From NCBI RefSeq assembly GCF_009650765.1, contig NZ_CP045740.1, positions 3,131,001-3,195,000 of the forward strand: a stretch of DNA of 64,000 nucleotides. The letters run 5' to 3'. A program made the translations under genes and the position numbers. Below the pieces are notes generated by a model, which saw only the letters and a list, made by a program, of their open reading frames with translations, was not told where the DNA came from and did not search any database. Origin of the DNA: Streptomyces sp. SUK 48. GTDB lineage: Bacteria > Actinomycetota > Actinomycetes > Streptomycetales > Streptomycetaceae. Shown here one piece after another: positions 44,405 to 53,100 of this stretch; position 1 is the first letter of the stretch, and every line of letters begins with the position of its first letter.

Positions 44405-45592
44405 TCAGGAGTCCGGGGTTCGCAGGGGGAGTTCGACGCGGACCTCGGTGCCGCGGGGATGGGTGCCGCGGCCGACCCGGAGGCGGGCGCCCGCGTGTGC
44501 GGCGCGTTCGACCATGCCGAGCAGCCCGAAGTGGCCGCGGGCGCGCAGCTGTTCGAGGGTGGTGCCGGGGGGCAGGCCGCGGCCGTCGTCGTGGATCGTC
44601 AGGCGCAGCAGGGTGCCGTCGACGCACAGCCGTACGTCCACCCGGGTCGCCTCGGCGTGCCGGTGGGCGTTCTCCAGTGCCTCCGTGGCGACGGCGAGGA
44701 GGGCGCGGGCCGAGGCGGCGGGCAGCGGCGGGAGGGTGGCCGGCGGGTCCGGGCAGGCGCAGGTGACGTCGAGTGTCGTACGGGCGGCGAAGTCCCGTAC
44801 GGAGTCGGCGAGCTCGGACCAGAACGGCTTGTCCGGATCGGGCTGTTCGCGGCGCAGATCCCTGAGGAGCTCCCGGGATTCCGTCGCCGCGCGGCGGGCC
44901 GAGCGGGAGACCAGTTCGGCCTGTTCGCGGATGCGGGCCGGGTCGGGGGCGGCGGCCGAGGCGGTGGCCGCGAGGCCGTCGGCGGCGAGGGCGACGCCGT
45001 GGAGGGTCTTGGCGACGGAGTCGTGCATCTCCCGTGCCAGCCGGGCGCGTTCGGCGCTCACGGCCTCCGCCGCCGCGAGCCGCGCCCGTACGGCCGTCAG
45101 CGCCTCGGTGGCGGTACCGAAGCGGAGCATCAGGCCGCGCAGGGTCGAGCCCATGGCCCCGGCGACGACGCACAGGCCGGGCAGCAGCAGCGCCTCGGCC
45201 ACGGGGGCGGACCGGTCGGCCTTCAGGGTGAGGTGGACGACGAACAGGATCAGCGCCTGGAGCGAGGCGAAACAGGCCGCCCCGCGCCAGCTGTAGAGCA
45301 GCCCGGCGAGCAGCGGGGTGCAGACGCCGACATAGGCGAGCGTGGTGTCCGGGCCGGCCGAGACCAGCAGGAGCGAGCCGACGAGGGTGTCGGCGGCGAG
45401 CAGCGCGGGGTGCCGCAGCAGCAGCGGCCCGAACCGCTCCCAGTCCCGGAACAGGACGTACGACACCATGACCGTGACGACGACCGCCACCCCGACGAGC
45501 CGCACCCCGACCCCGGGCGCGGCATGCACCAGGGCCGCGGGCGCCGCGACCACCGTCATGGCCAGCCGGAACCCGAACACCTGCCGGCACAT
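44405..45592 (-). CDS. NarL-type sensor histidine kinase of the Tad operon
   Basis: With the ATG at 45592 the product has 395 residues. Five or six membrane helices (about 8-30, 32-48, 65-80, 85-102, 108-122 and 135-150) precede a HisKA_3 dimerisation domain with the phospho-His H190 in LAREMHDSVAKTLHGVALA. The HATPase domain has VATEALENAHRHAEATRV, IHDDGRGLP and GHFGLLGMVERAAHAGARL. The start is uncertain: no ribosome binding site is visible, and codons before it (SEQLQIRALQA) look coding. It probably senses a membrane-associated signal and phosphorylates the adjacent regulator. Confidence 0.88.
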   Translation of the reverse strand: MCRQVFGFRLAMTVVAAPAALVHAAPGVGVRLVGVAVVVTVMVSYVLFRDWERFGPLLLRHPALLAADTLVGSLLLVSAGPDTTLAYVGVCTPLLAGLLYSWRGAACFASLQALILFVVHLTLKADRSAPVAEALLLPGLCVVAGAMGSTLRGLMLRFGTATEALTAVRARLAAAEAVSAERARLAREMHDSVAKTLHGVALAADGLAATASAAAPDPARIREQAELVSRSARRAATESRELLRDLRREQPDPDKPFWSELADSVRDFAARTTLDVTCACPDPPATLPPLPAASARALLAVATEALENAHRHAEATRVDVRLCVDGTLLRLTIHDDGRGLPPGTTLEQLRARGHFGLLGMVERAAHAGARLRVGRGTHPRGTEVRVELPLRTPDS

Positions 45593-45956
45593 GGCTTGCA
45601 GCGCACGGATCTGAAGCTGCTCGGAAGGGGGCCCGGGGGCGGGGTCCGGCGGAAGTGTGGTGGGGGGTACGGCGAAGGGCGCCGGAGGGGTGGTGGGGGG
45701 TACGGGGGGTACGGCGAAGGGCGGGGACGGGGGTGGGCGGAGGGTCCGGCGGGGGGTTGGGCGGAGGGCCCGGCAGGGGGCAGGGCGGAGGGTCCGGCAG
45801 GGGGCAGGGCAGGGGTCGCGGCGGGCTCGGTGAGTCCCGGCGCGTCCCCCGGCGCCATCCCGGCCGCCCCCGGAGCCCGCTCTTGCGCCCCCGTATCCCG
45901 CTCCCCCTCTGGCAGCACCTCCCGCACGCCCCTGGGTCCCTCGCGCCCCACCGTTC
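45593..45956 (-). repeat. Proline-coding tandem repeat region between tadC and the kinase gene
   Basis: About 45735-45825 holds three imperfect copies of a unit of roughly 30 bases (GGCGGAGGGTCCGGCAGGGG and variants), and GGTACGGCGAAGGGCG recurs at 45670-45725. A minus-strand frame beginning GTGA at the tadC stop would give a 134-residue Pro-rich peptide (LPPAGPSA repeats) ending inside the kinase gene. The kinase frame also stays Pro-rich upstream of its ATG. Which of these frames is translated, if any, is unclear. Confidence 0.5.
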
Positions 45957-46844
45957 TCACTTCCCCGTGAGGGACCCGAAGTCGACGCCCGACCCCAGGA
46001 TCAGGCCCGCGCCGAGGAGCAGCATCGTGGCCGGGACCATGAAGGTGGTGATCATCAGCGTGGCCTTGGGCACCGCGCGGGCGGCCTTGCGGCGGGCGTT
46101 CTGGGCGTCCGTGCGGCGCATGTCCTTGGCCAGCGAGACGAGCGTGTCGACGATCGGCGCGCCCAGTTCCTCGCCCTGCTGGAGCGCGGTGACGAACATG
46201 GCGACCTGCTCGGAGTCGTTGCGCCGGCGCAGCTCGGCGAAGGCATGGCGGCGGCTCATGCCGAGGTCCATCTGGCGCAATGTGATGCGGAGTTCGTCGG
46301 CCCAGGGGCCCTCGTAGCGGGACGCCACCCGGTCCAGCGCCTGCCGGAAGCCGAGCCCGGCGCTGACCACGACCGCCAGCACGTCCAGGAAGTCCGGCAG
46401 GGTCCGCTCGATCACGTCCCGGCGGACCCGGATCGCCGACCAGATCCCGACCTCCGTCCAGAACGCCCCGAACAGCAGGAGCAGCACCGCCACGAACCAC
46501 TGGCCGCGCAGCAGGAACACCAGGAAGCCGACGCCGCCCAGCGCGCCGTACACCGCGCGGCGGGCGGCGTACCGGTCGATGGTCAGGCCCCCGGGGTTGC
46601 CCGCGAGGTCGATCCGGCGCCGGTACCGGGCGACCAGCCGGGGTCCCATCAGCCGCAGCACCAGCGGCGCGTACCGCATGCCCATGCGGTCGATGACGGA
46701 GCCCACCGCGCCGGTGCGGGTGGCGCCGACCTCCAGGGCGACGGCGAGGTCGGCGGGGAGCTTCGCGTCGGCGCGGTACATGCGTACACCGGTGAAGATC
46801 CCCCACACGGCGATGCCCGTCAGCAGGGCGAGCAGCAAGGCCAT
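45957..46844 (-). CDS. tadC: TadC-like inner-membrane platform protein
   Basis: The ATG at 46844, with GGAGG five bases upstream, gives 295 residues. A type II secretion F domain lies in the second half (about 135-260): ERTLPDFLDVLAVVVSAGLGFRQALDRV, GMSRRHAFAELRRRNDSEQVAMFVTALQQGEELG. Helices lie near the N-terminus, around 95-130, and at the C-terminus (ATLMITTFMVPATMLLLGAGLIL). TadC and TadB together form the membrane platform turned by the TadA ATPase. It is the last pilus-machine gene before the kinase gene. Confidence 0.93.
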   Translation of the reverse strand: MALLLALLTGIAVWGIFTGVRMYRADAKLPADLAVALEVGATRTGAVGSVIDRMGMRYAPLVLRLMGPRLVARYRRRIDLAGNPGGLTIDRYAARRAVYGALGGVGFLVFLLRGQWFVAVLLLLFGAFWTEVGIWSAIRVRRDVIERTLPDFLDVLAVVVSAGLGFRQALDRVASRYEGPWADELRITLRQMDLGMSRRHAFAELRRRNDSEQVAMFVTALQQGEELGAPIVDTLVSLAKDMRRTDAQNARRKAARAVPKATLMITTFMVPATMLLLGAGLILGSGVDFGSLTGK

Positions 46845-46858
46845 GGATCCCTCCTCCC

Positions 46859-47806
46859 TCACACGTCGATGCGGCTGAGCCGCCGGATGAGGACGAAACC
46901 GACCGCGTACAGCCCGAACGCGACGAGCACGCAGCCCTGGCCCACCGGGGAGCCGGTCATCCGGGCCAGGGCGCCGTCGCGGACGCCGTTCATCAGGAAC
47001 AACGCGCCGACCCCGAGAACGGGCACGGCGTACGACGTCATGGTCACCTGGGAGAGCTGGGTGCGGACCTCGCGCCGGGTCTCCTTGCGCTCCTCCAGCG
47101 TCTCGGTGAGATTGCGCAGCGCGGAGACGACCTGGCCGCCGGCCCGGTTGGACAGCACCAGCGTCGTCACCAGCACGACCAGCTCACGTGAGGGGAGACG
47201 CTCGGCGAGTTCGCCGAGGGCGTCCTCCAGGGAGTGGCCGATCGCCAGCTGGTCGGCGACCTTGACCAGTTCCTCCCCGGCCGGGGCCTCCAGCTCCTCG
47301 GCGGCCATGCCGATCGCGGTGCGCAGGGCCAGTCCGGCCTGCGTCGCGTTGGCCAGGATGCGGGCGAGTTCCGGGAGCTGGCCGATGAACCGTTCGATGC
47401 GCCTGCGCCGCTGCCAGTTGAGGAACTGCACCGCCGCCCAGATGCCCAGCAGCCCGGCGATCGGCCCGAAGAAGGGCGCGAGCGCGGCCTGGCCGATCAG
47501 CCAGAGCGCGGCGACCGTACCGAGCATGGCGACGAAGAACTCGCCCGGCGTGATGTCCAGCCCGGTGGTGACCAGGCGCCGTTCGAGCAGGCGGCCGAGG
47601 CGGGTACGGCGCAGCCGCCGGTCGAGATCCCGGAAGTACCGCCTGCGCCCGGCGGCGGAGGCCGGCGGCCCGGTGTGCGAGAGGCGGTCCACCAGCTCGG
47701 CGCGCCGGGCCCGGCCCCGGGCGTGACTGTGCACGCCGATCACCGCGAACACGCAGGTCAGCAGCGCCGCACCGAGGGTGAGCCGGATGAGGGTGTGGAG
47801 TTCCAT
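46859..47806 (-). CDS. tadB: TadB-like inner-membrane platform protein
   Basis: The 315-residue protein has an N-terminal helix (about 5-25), a cytoplasmic basic segment, helices at about 95-130, and a T2SSF domain (about 150-275; ERFIGQLPELARILANATQAGLALRTAIGMAAEEL, LSNRAGGQVVSALRNL). A helix pair (about 250-310) ends the protein. Its length and place directly after tadA, with a six-base gap, match TadB. It partners TadC in the platform. Confidence 0.93.
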   Translation of the reverse strand: MELHTLIRLTLGAALLTCVFAVIGVHSHARGRARRAELVDRLSHTGPPASAAGRRRYFRDLDRRLRRTRLGRLLERRLVTTGLDITPGEFFVAMLGTVAALWLIGQAALAPFFGPIAGLLGIWAAVQFLNWQRRRRIERFIGQLPELARILANATQAGLALRTAIGMAAEELEAPAGEELVKVADQLAIGHSLEDALGELAERLPSRELVVLVTTLVLSNRAGGQVVSALRNLTETLEERKETRREVRTQLSQVTMTSYAVPVLGVGALFLMNGVRDGALARMTGSPVGQGCVLVAFGLYAVGFVLIRRLSRIDV

Positions 47807-47812
47807 GGGGGC

Positions 47813-49150
47813 CTACCTGGCTTCTCGGGTGGCGAGCTGGTCGGCGGTGCGGGCGACGCCGAACGCGCCCGGGACGGGCTGGCTCGCCATGTGCAGGCGG
47901 TCGGCGGTGCGGCGCGGCAGCGGGAAGTAGGCGAAGACGCCGGGCACCCGGCCGTCCGCCGTCATCGGCTCCGCCTCGAAGCGGGCGACGCTGGCCAGCC
48001 GGTACGGCTCCCCGCCATGGCTGTCCAGCAGCGCGATCTCGGTGATCCGGCGGGCGCCGTCGGCGAACCGGGTGAGCTGGACGATGACGTCGACCGCGCT
48101 GTTGATCTGGTCGTGCAGCGCGACGAACGGCACCTCCACGTCGGACATGGAGGCGAGCGTCTGGAGCCGGGTGAGGGCGTCCTCGGCGCTGTTGGCGTGC
48201 ACGGTGGCCAGCGAGCCGTCGTGGCCGGTGGACATCGCCTGGAGCATGTCGAGGGACTCGCCGCCGCGGACCTCGCCGACCACGATCCGGTCGGGCCGCA
48301 TCCGCAGCGAGTTGCGCACCAGGTCGCGGATGGTGACCTGGCCCTTGCCCTCGACGTTCGGCGGCCGGGACTCCAGCCGGACCACATGGCTCTGCTGGAG
48401 CTGGAGTTCGGCGGAGTCCTCGATGGTGATGATCCGCTCGTGCGGCGGGATGAGCCCGGACAGCGCGTTGAGCAGGGTCGTCTTGCCGGTGCCGGTCGCG
48501 CCCGAGACGATGATGTTGAACTTGGCCTGCACCAGTCCCGCCAGCAGATACACCATGGGCTCGTCCAGCGAGCCGAGCCCGATCAGCTCCTGGAGGGTGA
48601 AGGAGCGCGGGAAGCGGCGGATGGTGAGGATGGGCCCGGTCAGCGACAGCGGCGGGATGATGACGTTGACGCGCTCGCCGGACGGCAGCCGGGCGTCCAC
48701 CATCGGATTCGACTCGTCCACCCGGCGGTTGACGGTCGACACGATCCGCTCGATGGTCTGCATCAGCTGGTCCGCGGAGGCGAACCGCAGCGGCAACTGC
48801 TCGACCCGGCCCCCGCGTTCGACGAAGATCGCGTCCGCCCCGTTCACCATGATCTCGGTGATCGAGGTGTCCTCCAGGAGGGGTTCGAGGATGCCGAGGC
48901 CCAGCGCCTCGTCCACCACCCGCCGGATCAGCTGGGCGCGCTCCACCGTGGAGAGCACCGGGCCCTCGCGGCTGATGATGTGCCCGAGCACCCGTTCGAG
49001 ACGGCTGCGGCGCTCGGCGGCGGCCAGCGCGCCCATCTCCGCGAGGTCGATCTCCTCCAGCAGCTTGGCCCGGTAGGCGGCGACCAGATGCCCGTCCTCG
49101 CCCCGGCTGCCGTGCTCCTCCGGAGTGCTGATGCGTGCCCGCAGGCTCAT
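47813..49150 (-). CDS. tadA: Tad secretion ATPase TadA/CpaF
   Basis: The 445-residue protein has the CpaF N-terminal helical domain (about 20-130) and the VirB11-like ATPase core: ITEIMVNGADAIFVERGG, Walker A IIVSGATGTGKTTLL, the Asp box ERIITIEDSAELQLQ, Walker B-type RIVVGEVRGGESLDML and the His box TGHDGSLATVHANS. It hydrolyses ATP in the cytoplasm to drive pilin polymerisation. The C-terminal region (about 360-445) is longer than usual and predicted flexible. It is immediately followed by tadB. Confidence 0.95.
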   Translation of the reverse strand: MSLRARISTPEEHGSRGEDGHLVAAYRAKLLEEIDLAEMGALAAAERRSRLERVLGHIISREGPVLSTVERAQLIRRVVDEALGLGILEPLLEDTSITEIMVNGADAIFVERGGRVEQLPLRFASADQLMQTIERIVSTVNRRVDESNPMVDARLPSGERVNVIIPPLSLTGPILTIRRFPRSFTLQELIGLGSLDEPMVYLLAGLVQAKFNIIVSGATGTGKTTLLNALSGLIPPHERIITIEDSAELQLQQSHVVRLESRPPNVEGKGQVTIRDLVRNSLRMRPDRIVVGEVRGGESLDMLQAMSTGHDGSLATVHANSAEDALTRLQTLASMSDVEVPFVALHDQINSAVDVIVQLTRFADGARRITEIALLDSHGGEPYRLASVARFEAEPMTADGRVPGVFAYFPLPRRTADRLHMASQPVPGAFGVARTADQLATREAR

Positions 49151-49163
49151 GGTCCCCGGCTCC

Positions 49164-49526
49164 TCAGTGGTCGAGCGGCATGGTCGCCGTCTTGGTGGCG
49201 TCCCCGAAGCTCCACACGATCTTCGGGATGCGGACGGTCGCGGTCACGGTCACGGAGTCGCCCCCGCCGCCCTCCGCACAGCTCACCCGCAGCCCCCCGC
49301 TGACCGCCGCCGCGCACGCCTGCTGCGCGTCCTGCCGCAGCGAGGCGGCCCGCGCCCCCGCACGGGCCGCCGTACCGGCCTGCTCGGCGGCGTAGGCGAC
49401 CGCGCCGAGCTGGATTCCGGCGAGGGCGACGATCAGCAGCACGGGCAGGAACCCCAGGTACTCGATGGCGACTTGGCCGTGCTCACGGCTCTCACGACGG
49501 TCACGACGCCCGCTCGGGTGGCGCAT
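49164..49526 (-). CDS. TadE-like pseudopilin
   Basis: The 120-residue protein starts at an ATG overlapping the preceding stop (TGATG). A basic leader (MRHPSGRRDRRESREH) precedes the prepilin-like site GQVAIEYLG and one hydrophobic helix (FLPVLLIVALAGIQLGAVAYAAEQ); a small external domain with two cysteines follows. TadE proteins are processed by the Tad prepilin peptidase and act as minor pilins. It is one of two adjacent TadE-type genes in this operon. Confidence 0.88.
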   Translation of the reverse strand: MRHPSGRRDRRESREHGQVAIEYLGFLPVLLIVALAGIQLGAVAYAAEQAGTAARAGARAASLRQDAQQACAAAVSGGLRVSCAEGGGGDSVTVTATVRIPKIVWSFGDATKTATMPLDH

Positions 49527-50005
49527 CAGTCCTTCGCCTCCTCCACCGCGCCGGCGTGGCCGTGCACCCGCGCCGGGAAGGCGAACAGGCCCGGGAAGAG
49601 CGCCGGGACCCTCAGGGAGACGTCGGCCGTGACATAGCCGGACCCGCCGCAGCTCACCGTCGCGTCCCCCCGCCACGCCGCCGACAGGTCCTTGCGCCCC
49701 GCCGCCGAGCAGGCCGCCTGGCGCGCACCGCCCGGCGGCGCCGCCGTCCCCGCCCGTACCGCCTCGTCGGCGGCGTTCCCGGCGAGCGTGAAGGTGTACC
49801 CCACGAGCACGGCCTGCCACACGAGCACCAGGGTGAGCAGGATCAGCGGCGTCATGCCGAGGAACTCGATGCTCACCTGTCCCGCATCGCTCGCCCGGCC
49901 CGCACCGCATGCCCGGCCCGCACCACGCGACCGGCCCGCACCGCCCGCGCGGCCCGTACCGCCTCTCCGGCCCGTCCGGCCCGAATCCGCGCCCCTCTTC
50001 ATCAC
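49526..50005 (-). CDS. TadE-like pseudopilin with long Gly/Arg-rich leader
   Basis: The 159-residue protein resembles its neighbour: GQVSIEFLG followed by the helix MTPLILLTLVLVWQAVLVGYTFTLA. The segment before the cleavage-type glycine is about 42 residues of repeated Gly/Arg/Ala (GRTGRRGGTGRAGGAGRSRG), far longer than in usual prepilins. Either the true start lies closer (no good ATG or GTG was found inside), or the leader is expanded by repeat slippage. Cysteines in the external domain (ACSAAG, VSCGGSG) could pair. It lies four bases downstream of the tadZ-like gene. Confidence 0.8.
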   Translation of the reverse strand: MMKRGADSGRTGRRGGTGRAGGAGRSRGAGRACGAGRASDAGQVSIEFLGMTPLILLTLVLVWQAVLVGYTFTLAGNAADEAVRAGTAAPPGGARQAACSAAGRKDLSAAWRGDATVSCGGSGYVTADVSLRVPALFPGLFAFPARVHGHAGAVEEAKD

Positions 50006-50009
50006 CGGC

Positions 50010-51287
50010 TCACTCCTTCCGCCGCCGAAGGCTCCCGGCGCGCGCCCCGGCCCGTGCCCCGCCGCGCGCGCCGCCTCTCACTCCGCCCCGCGTCCCGCCC
50101 CGGTGCGCGCCCTCCGCCGCCCGCGCGAGCCCCAGTTCCCCCGCGAGCGCCCACAGCGCCTGCTTCACCGTGCTGCGCGCGTCCAGCTCATGGACCCGCC
50201 CCGCGTCCACCACCGCCTGGAGTTCCCTGAAGTTGGCGGGTACGGCGGTGCGCGCCAGCGCCGTACCGGTGATCCGCTGCACCAGCGCGGGCTGGATCTC
50301 GGTGTGCCGGCTCTGCCGGTTGACGACGACCGTGGTCTCCTCGGCCTTGCGGATCTGGAGCCGGTCCCACATCCGCACGGTCCGCTTGGCGGCGCGTACG
50401 GCGATCACGTCCGGGGTCGTCACCAGCAGGGCCGTGTCGGCCGTCTCGATCGCGGCCGCGCCCGCCCCGCCGAGCTGCGCGCCGCAGTCGACGACGACGA
50501 CCTCGTAGCGCGAGCGCAGGGCGCGCAGGATCTGCCGGGCGGCGCGGTCGGTGACCTCCTCGCCCCGTTCCCCCTCACCGGGCGCGAGCAGCAGCGCGAG
50601 CCCGGTGTCATGGCGGAAGAGGGCGTCGGCGAGGACGCGCGGCGAGATGTCGTTGATGGCGGCGAGGTCGGCGACCGAGCGCCGGAACTGGATGTCCAGG
50701 TAGGAGGCGACGTCCCCGCACTGGAGGTCGAGGTCGACCAGGGCGGTGGAGCGCCCGGACGCCTGCGCGGCGAGCGCGAGCTGTACGGCCGTGAGCGTCG
50801 CGCCGACGCCCCCCTTGGCGCCGCTGACCGTGACGACCGTACCGCCGGGGCCGCCGGGCGCCTCGCCGCCCTGGCCGAGGTGGCGCCGTACCTCCGTCGA
50901 CCACTGGGCGACGGCCTGCACCCGGGCGGCCAGTTCGTCGTACGACAGCGGGAGCGCGACCAGACCCCGGGCGCCGGAGTCCATGGCGGCGGCGAACAGG
51001 CCGGGGCTCGCGTCGGTGGTGACGAGGATGACGCCGACCGCGGGGAAGCGCAGGGCGATCTCGCGGATCAGCTCCAACGCCGGCGCGGGGCCGATGCGTT
51101 CATGGACGACGAGCACCTCGGGCAGTTCGTCCACCGACTCGGCGGCGAGCCGGGCGAGGGCGTCCACCAGCTGGGTGGAGTCGGTGAGCGGCGGCTGCGG
51201 TTCGGCGTCGGGCAGCTGGCTGAGCAGGGTGACGAGGGAGCGGACGGCGTCCGGGTCGGCGCCCGCCGGGAGAATCCTGGTCGGCAT
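50010..51287 (-). CDS. cpaE: CpaE/TadZ-like ParA-family localisation ATPase
   Basis: The 425-residue protein has an atypical receiver-like N-terminal domain (about 1-135, ELPEVLVVHERI) and a MinD/ParA-type ATPase (about 147-390). The deviant Walker A is TVSGAKGGVGAT, ALVDLDLQCGDVASYLD is switch I, and YEVVVVDCGAQ the Walker B-like strand. CpaE/TadZ proteins place the pilus machine in the cell. The C-terminus is a Gly/Arg/Ala-rich basic tail (RGGTRGGVRGGARGG), compositionally like the leader of the next gene. It lies four bases upstream of the TadE-type gene. Confidence 0.9.
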   Translation of the reverse strand: MPTRILPAGADPDAVRSLVTLLSQLPDAEPQPPLTDSTQLVDALARLAAESVDELPEVLVVHERIGPAPALELIREIALRFPAVGVILVTTDASPGLFAAAMDSGARGLVALPLSYDELAARVQAVAQWSTEVRRHLGQGGEAPGGPGGTVVTVSGAKGGVGATLTAVQLALAAQASGRSTALVDLDLQCGDVASYLDIQFRRSVADLAAINDISPRVLADALFRHDTGLALLLAPGEGERGEEVTDRAARQILRALRSRYEVVVVDCGAQLGGAGAAAIETADTALLVTTPDVIAVRAAKRTVRMWDRLQIRKAEETTVVVNRQSRHTEIQPALVQRITGTALARTAVPANFRELQAVVDAGRVHELDARSTVKQALWALAGELGLARAAEGAHRGGTRGGVRGGARGGARAGARAGSLRRRKE

Positions 51288-51299
51288 CCGGGCCGCCTC

Positions 51300-52010
51300 T
51301 CACTTGTCCGTCGCGAGTTCGTAGGTGCGGTCCTTGTCCGGGACGCCGGTGTCGCCGCCGGGGCCCACCAGGGCGAGCCGGACGCGCTGGGCGAAGGACT
51401 CGGCGTAGGTGACGCGCTGGGCGTCGAGGGTGGACAGCGCGAAGGTGATCGGGACGGCCTCGGTGGCCTGCTGCTGGTTGTTCTTGGCGGCGTCCGGGTC
51501 GAGGGCGGTGATCCGGCCGACGTCGAGGACGCGCGCGTCGGTCACGATGATCTTCGACTGGTCCGGATCGCTCTCCTTCTTGCCCGCGAAGGTGGCGTAC
51601 ACATTGACCCGGGAGCCCGGGGTGATCTTCCCCGCCACGCCCGTCGCCGCGTCGATCATGATGGCGACCTCCTGCTGTCCGGGCTGGAGGGCGGGCTGGT
51701 CCACGATCATGTCGCTCTGGAGCAGGGAACCGGCGCGCAGCGTGGTGACGGCGATCTTGCCCTGGAGCTGCCGCAGATCGGTGACCGCGGTCCCGGACAG
51801 CCACCGCTTGGGCATCCTGACCTTCTCGAACTGGCCCGCGTCCAGGGTGGTGTACGGCGTGACGTCGGAGCGGACCCGGTAGGCGGTGACCTCGGGGCCG
51901 ACCTTGGAGTCGACGTCGTGGACGACGGAGAGCACGCCGGCGAACGCGAGCAGAGCGCACAGGACCGACAGGAGCAGGAGTATCACGCCGCGGCGCTGAC
52001 GGGAGTTCAT
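51300..52010 (-). CDS. cpaB: CpaB/RcpC-like pilus assembly protein
   Basis: The ATG at 52010 gives 236 residues. An N-terminal helix (VILLLLSVLCALLAFAGVLSVV) is followed by a SAF domain (about 45-105; VTPYTTLDAGQFEKVRMPKRWL, LRAGSLLQSDMI) and an RcpC-type beta domain (VAIMIDAATGVAGKITPGSRVNVYATF). In Gram-negative Tad systems CpaB supports the secretin; here, without an outer membrane, it may help the channel through the wall. It is located 12 bases upstream of cpaE. No strong ribosome binding site is seen. Confidence 0.88.
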   Translation of the reverse strand: MNSRQRRGVILLLLSVLCALLAFAGVLSVVHDVDSKVGPEVTAYRVRSDVTPYTTLDAGQFEKVRMPKRWLSGTAVTDLRQLQGKIAVTTLRAGSLLQSDMIVDQPALQPGQQEVAIMIDAATGVAGKITPGSRVNVYATFAGKKESDPDQSKIIVTDARVLDVGRITALDPDAAKNNQQQATEAVPITFALSTLDAQRVTYAESFAQRVRLALVGPGGDTGVPDKDRTYELATDK

Positions 52011-52083
52011 GAACCGTGCAACCTCATTGGGGGACTCGGTCGTTCGGGATATGGACGTACAGGTCGTGGGCGCTTTCCCGGGC

Positions 52084-52947
52084 TCAGGCGGGCGTGCGGG
52101 GTTCCAGGGCCCGTGGGGCGGGCGGCTCATGGAGGGGCGGGACGGCGGAGCAGAAGACGCAGCGGTCGCCGATCACATCGAGCCCGCACCAGTGGCAGCT
52201 GGACTGCCGTACGGACGTGACCAGTTGGTACAGCACGGAGAGGTCGTCGAGGTGGGCGCAGAACTCGACCATGCGGCCGGTCCCCCACCACGCGCGGGAC
52301 TCGGCGGGCAGCGGGGTCTCCCGCACCCCCTGCGCCTGCCACGCGGTGCCGAGCCCGGCCGCCCAGTCGCCGGGCAGCTGACCCTTCGCGAGCAGCAGCC
52401 AGGTGGGGAATTCCGGCCCCTTGAGGGTGACGTCGGGCGCGACCTTGACGAGCTGCGCCTCCGGATGGGCGAGTACGGCGAACTGGCTGCCCGGCATCCA
52501 GGACCTGGCGTGCGCCGTCAGCCCGACCGGCACCCGGTCCAGGCGCGCGACGGAGCCGAGCACGGCCCCGGCGTGGATGTAGTGGGCGAGCAGCCGCCCG
52601 GCGGAGGCCAGCACCCCGGGACTGAGGTCGCAGGAGGCGAGCTGCCGTAACTGGCGCCCCAGTACGGCGACTCCGAGGGGCGGCAGCCCGGGCGGCCGGA
52701 GCAGGGCGACCCGGTCGCTCTCCAGCAGCGCGCGCAGGGTGTACAGGCGCCGTACGACCGGCTCCGGGGTGGCCGCCGAGCACACGACGACGACATGGCC
52801 GTAGCCCTCGATGAGGTCGCTCAGTTCGGTGAGCGCCCGGTCGAGCGGCTGCCGGTCGAGTCCGGCCAGCACGACGGCGGGCATGGTGCGTTCGTCCTGT
52901 GGCGGCAGCGCCAGGTCGGCGCTGGTCACGGCAATGGCAGTTGGCAC
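52084..52947 (-). CDS. Conserved Tad-operon protein with C-terminal zinc ribbon
   Basis: The 287-residue protein starts at a GTG and belongs to no family I recognise. There is no signal peptide or membrane helix. A Rossmann-like stretch near the N-terminus (GYGHVVVVCSAATPEPVVRRL) and a central mixed region with many Trp residues are followed by a short zinc-ribbon motif, CHWCGLDVIGDRCVFC (C-X2-C...C-X2-C). It is the first gene of the Tad operon and is followed 73 bases later by cpaB. A cytoplasmic role in regulating or assembling the pilus system is inferred from position only. Confidence 0.7.
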   Translation of the reverse strand: MPTAIAVTSADLALPPQDERTMPAVVLAGLDRQPLDRALTELSDLIEGYGHVVVVCSAATPEPVVRRLYTLRALLESDRVALLRPPGLPPLGVAVLGRQLRQLASCDLSPGVLASAGRLLAHYIHAGAVLGSVARLDRVPVGLTAHARSWMPGSQFAVLAHPEAQLVKVAPDVTLKGPEFPTWLLLAKGQLPGDWAAGLGTAWQAQGVRETPLPAESRAWWGTGRMVEFCAHLDDLSVLYQLVTSVRQSSCHWCGLDVIGDRCVFCSAVPPLHEPPAPRALEPRTPA

Positions 52948-52987
52948 GCCCCGCTCCCCGGTGACTTCACTGCGTGACTACCTGAGC

Positions 52988-52993
52988 ACTGTA
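52988..52993 (-). promoter_or_regulatory. Possible -10 of the Tad operon
   Basis: On the minus strand TACAGT lies about 40 bases before the first gene of the operon; the -35 region is poor (TTCTCC), suggesting an activator or alternative sigma factor. Weak evidence. Confidence 0.25.
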
Positions 52994-53100
52994 TCCACGC
53001 GTCCAGGGCGGGAGAACAGCGTTGGGGAAGCACATGTGCAACTCGCCGAGGGCAAGTCCCCGCAAACCGGGGCAGGTTGCCAAACCCGCCGACCCCCGCC

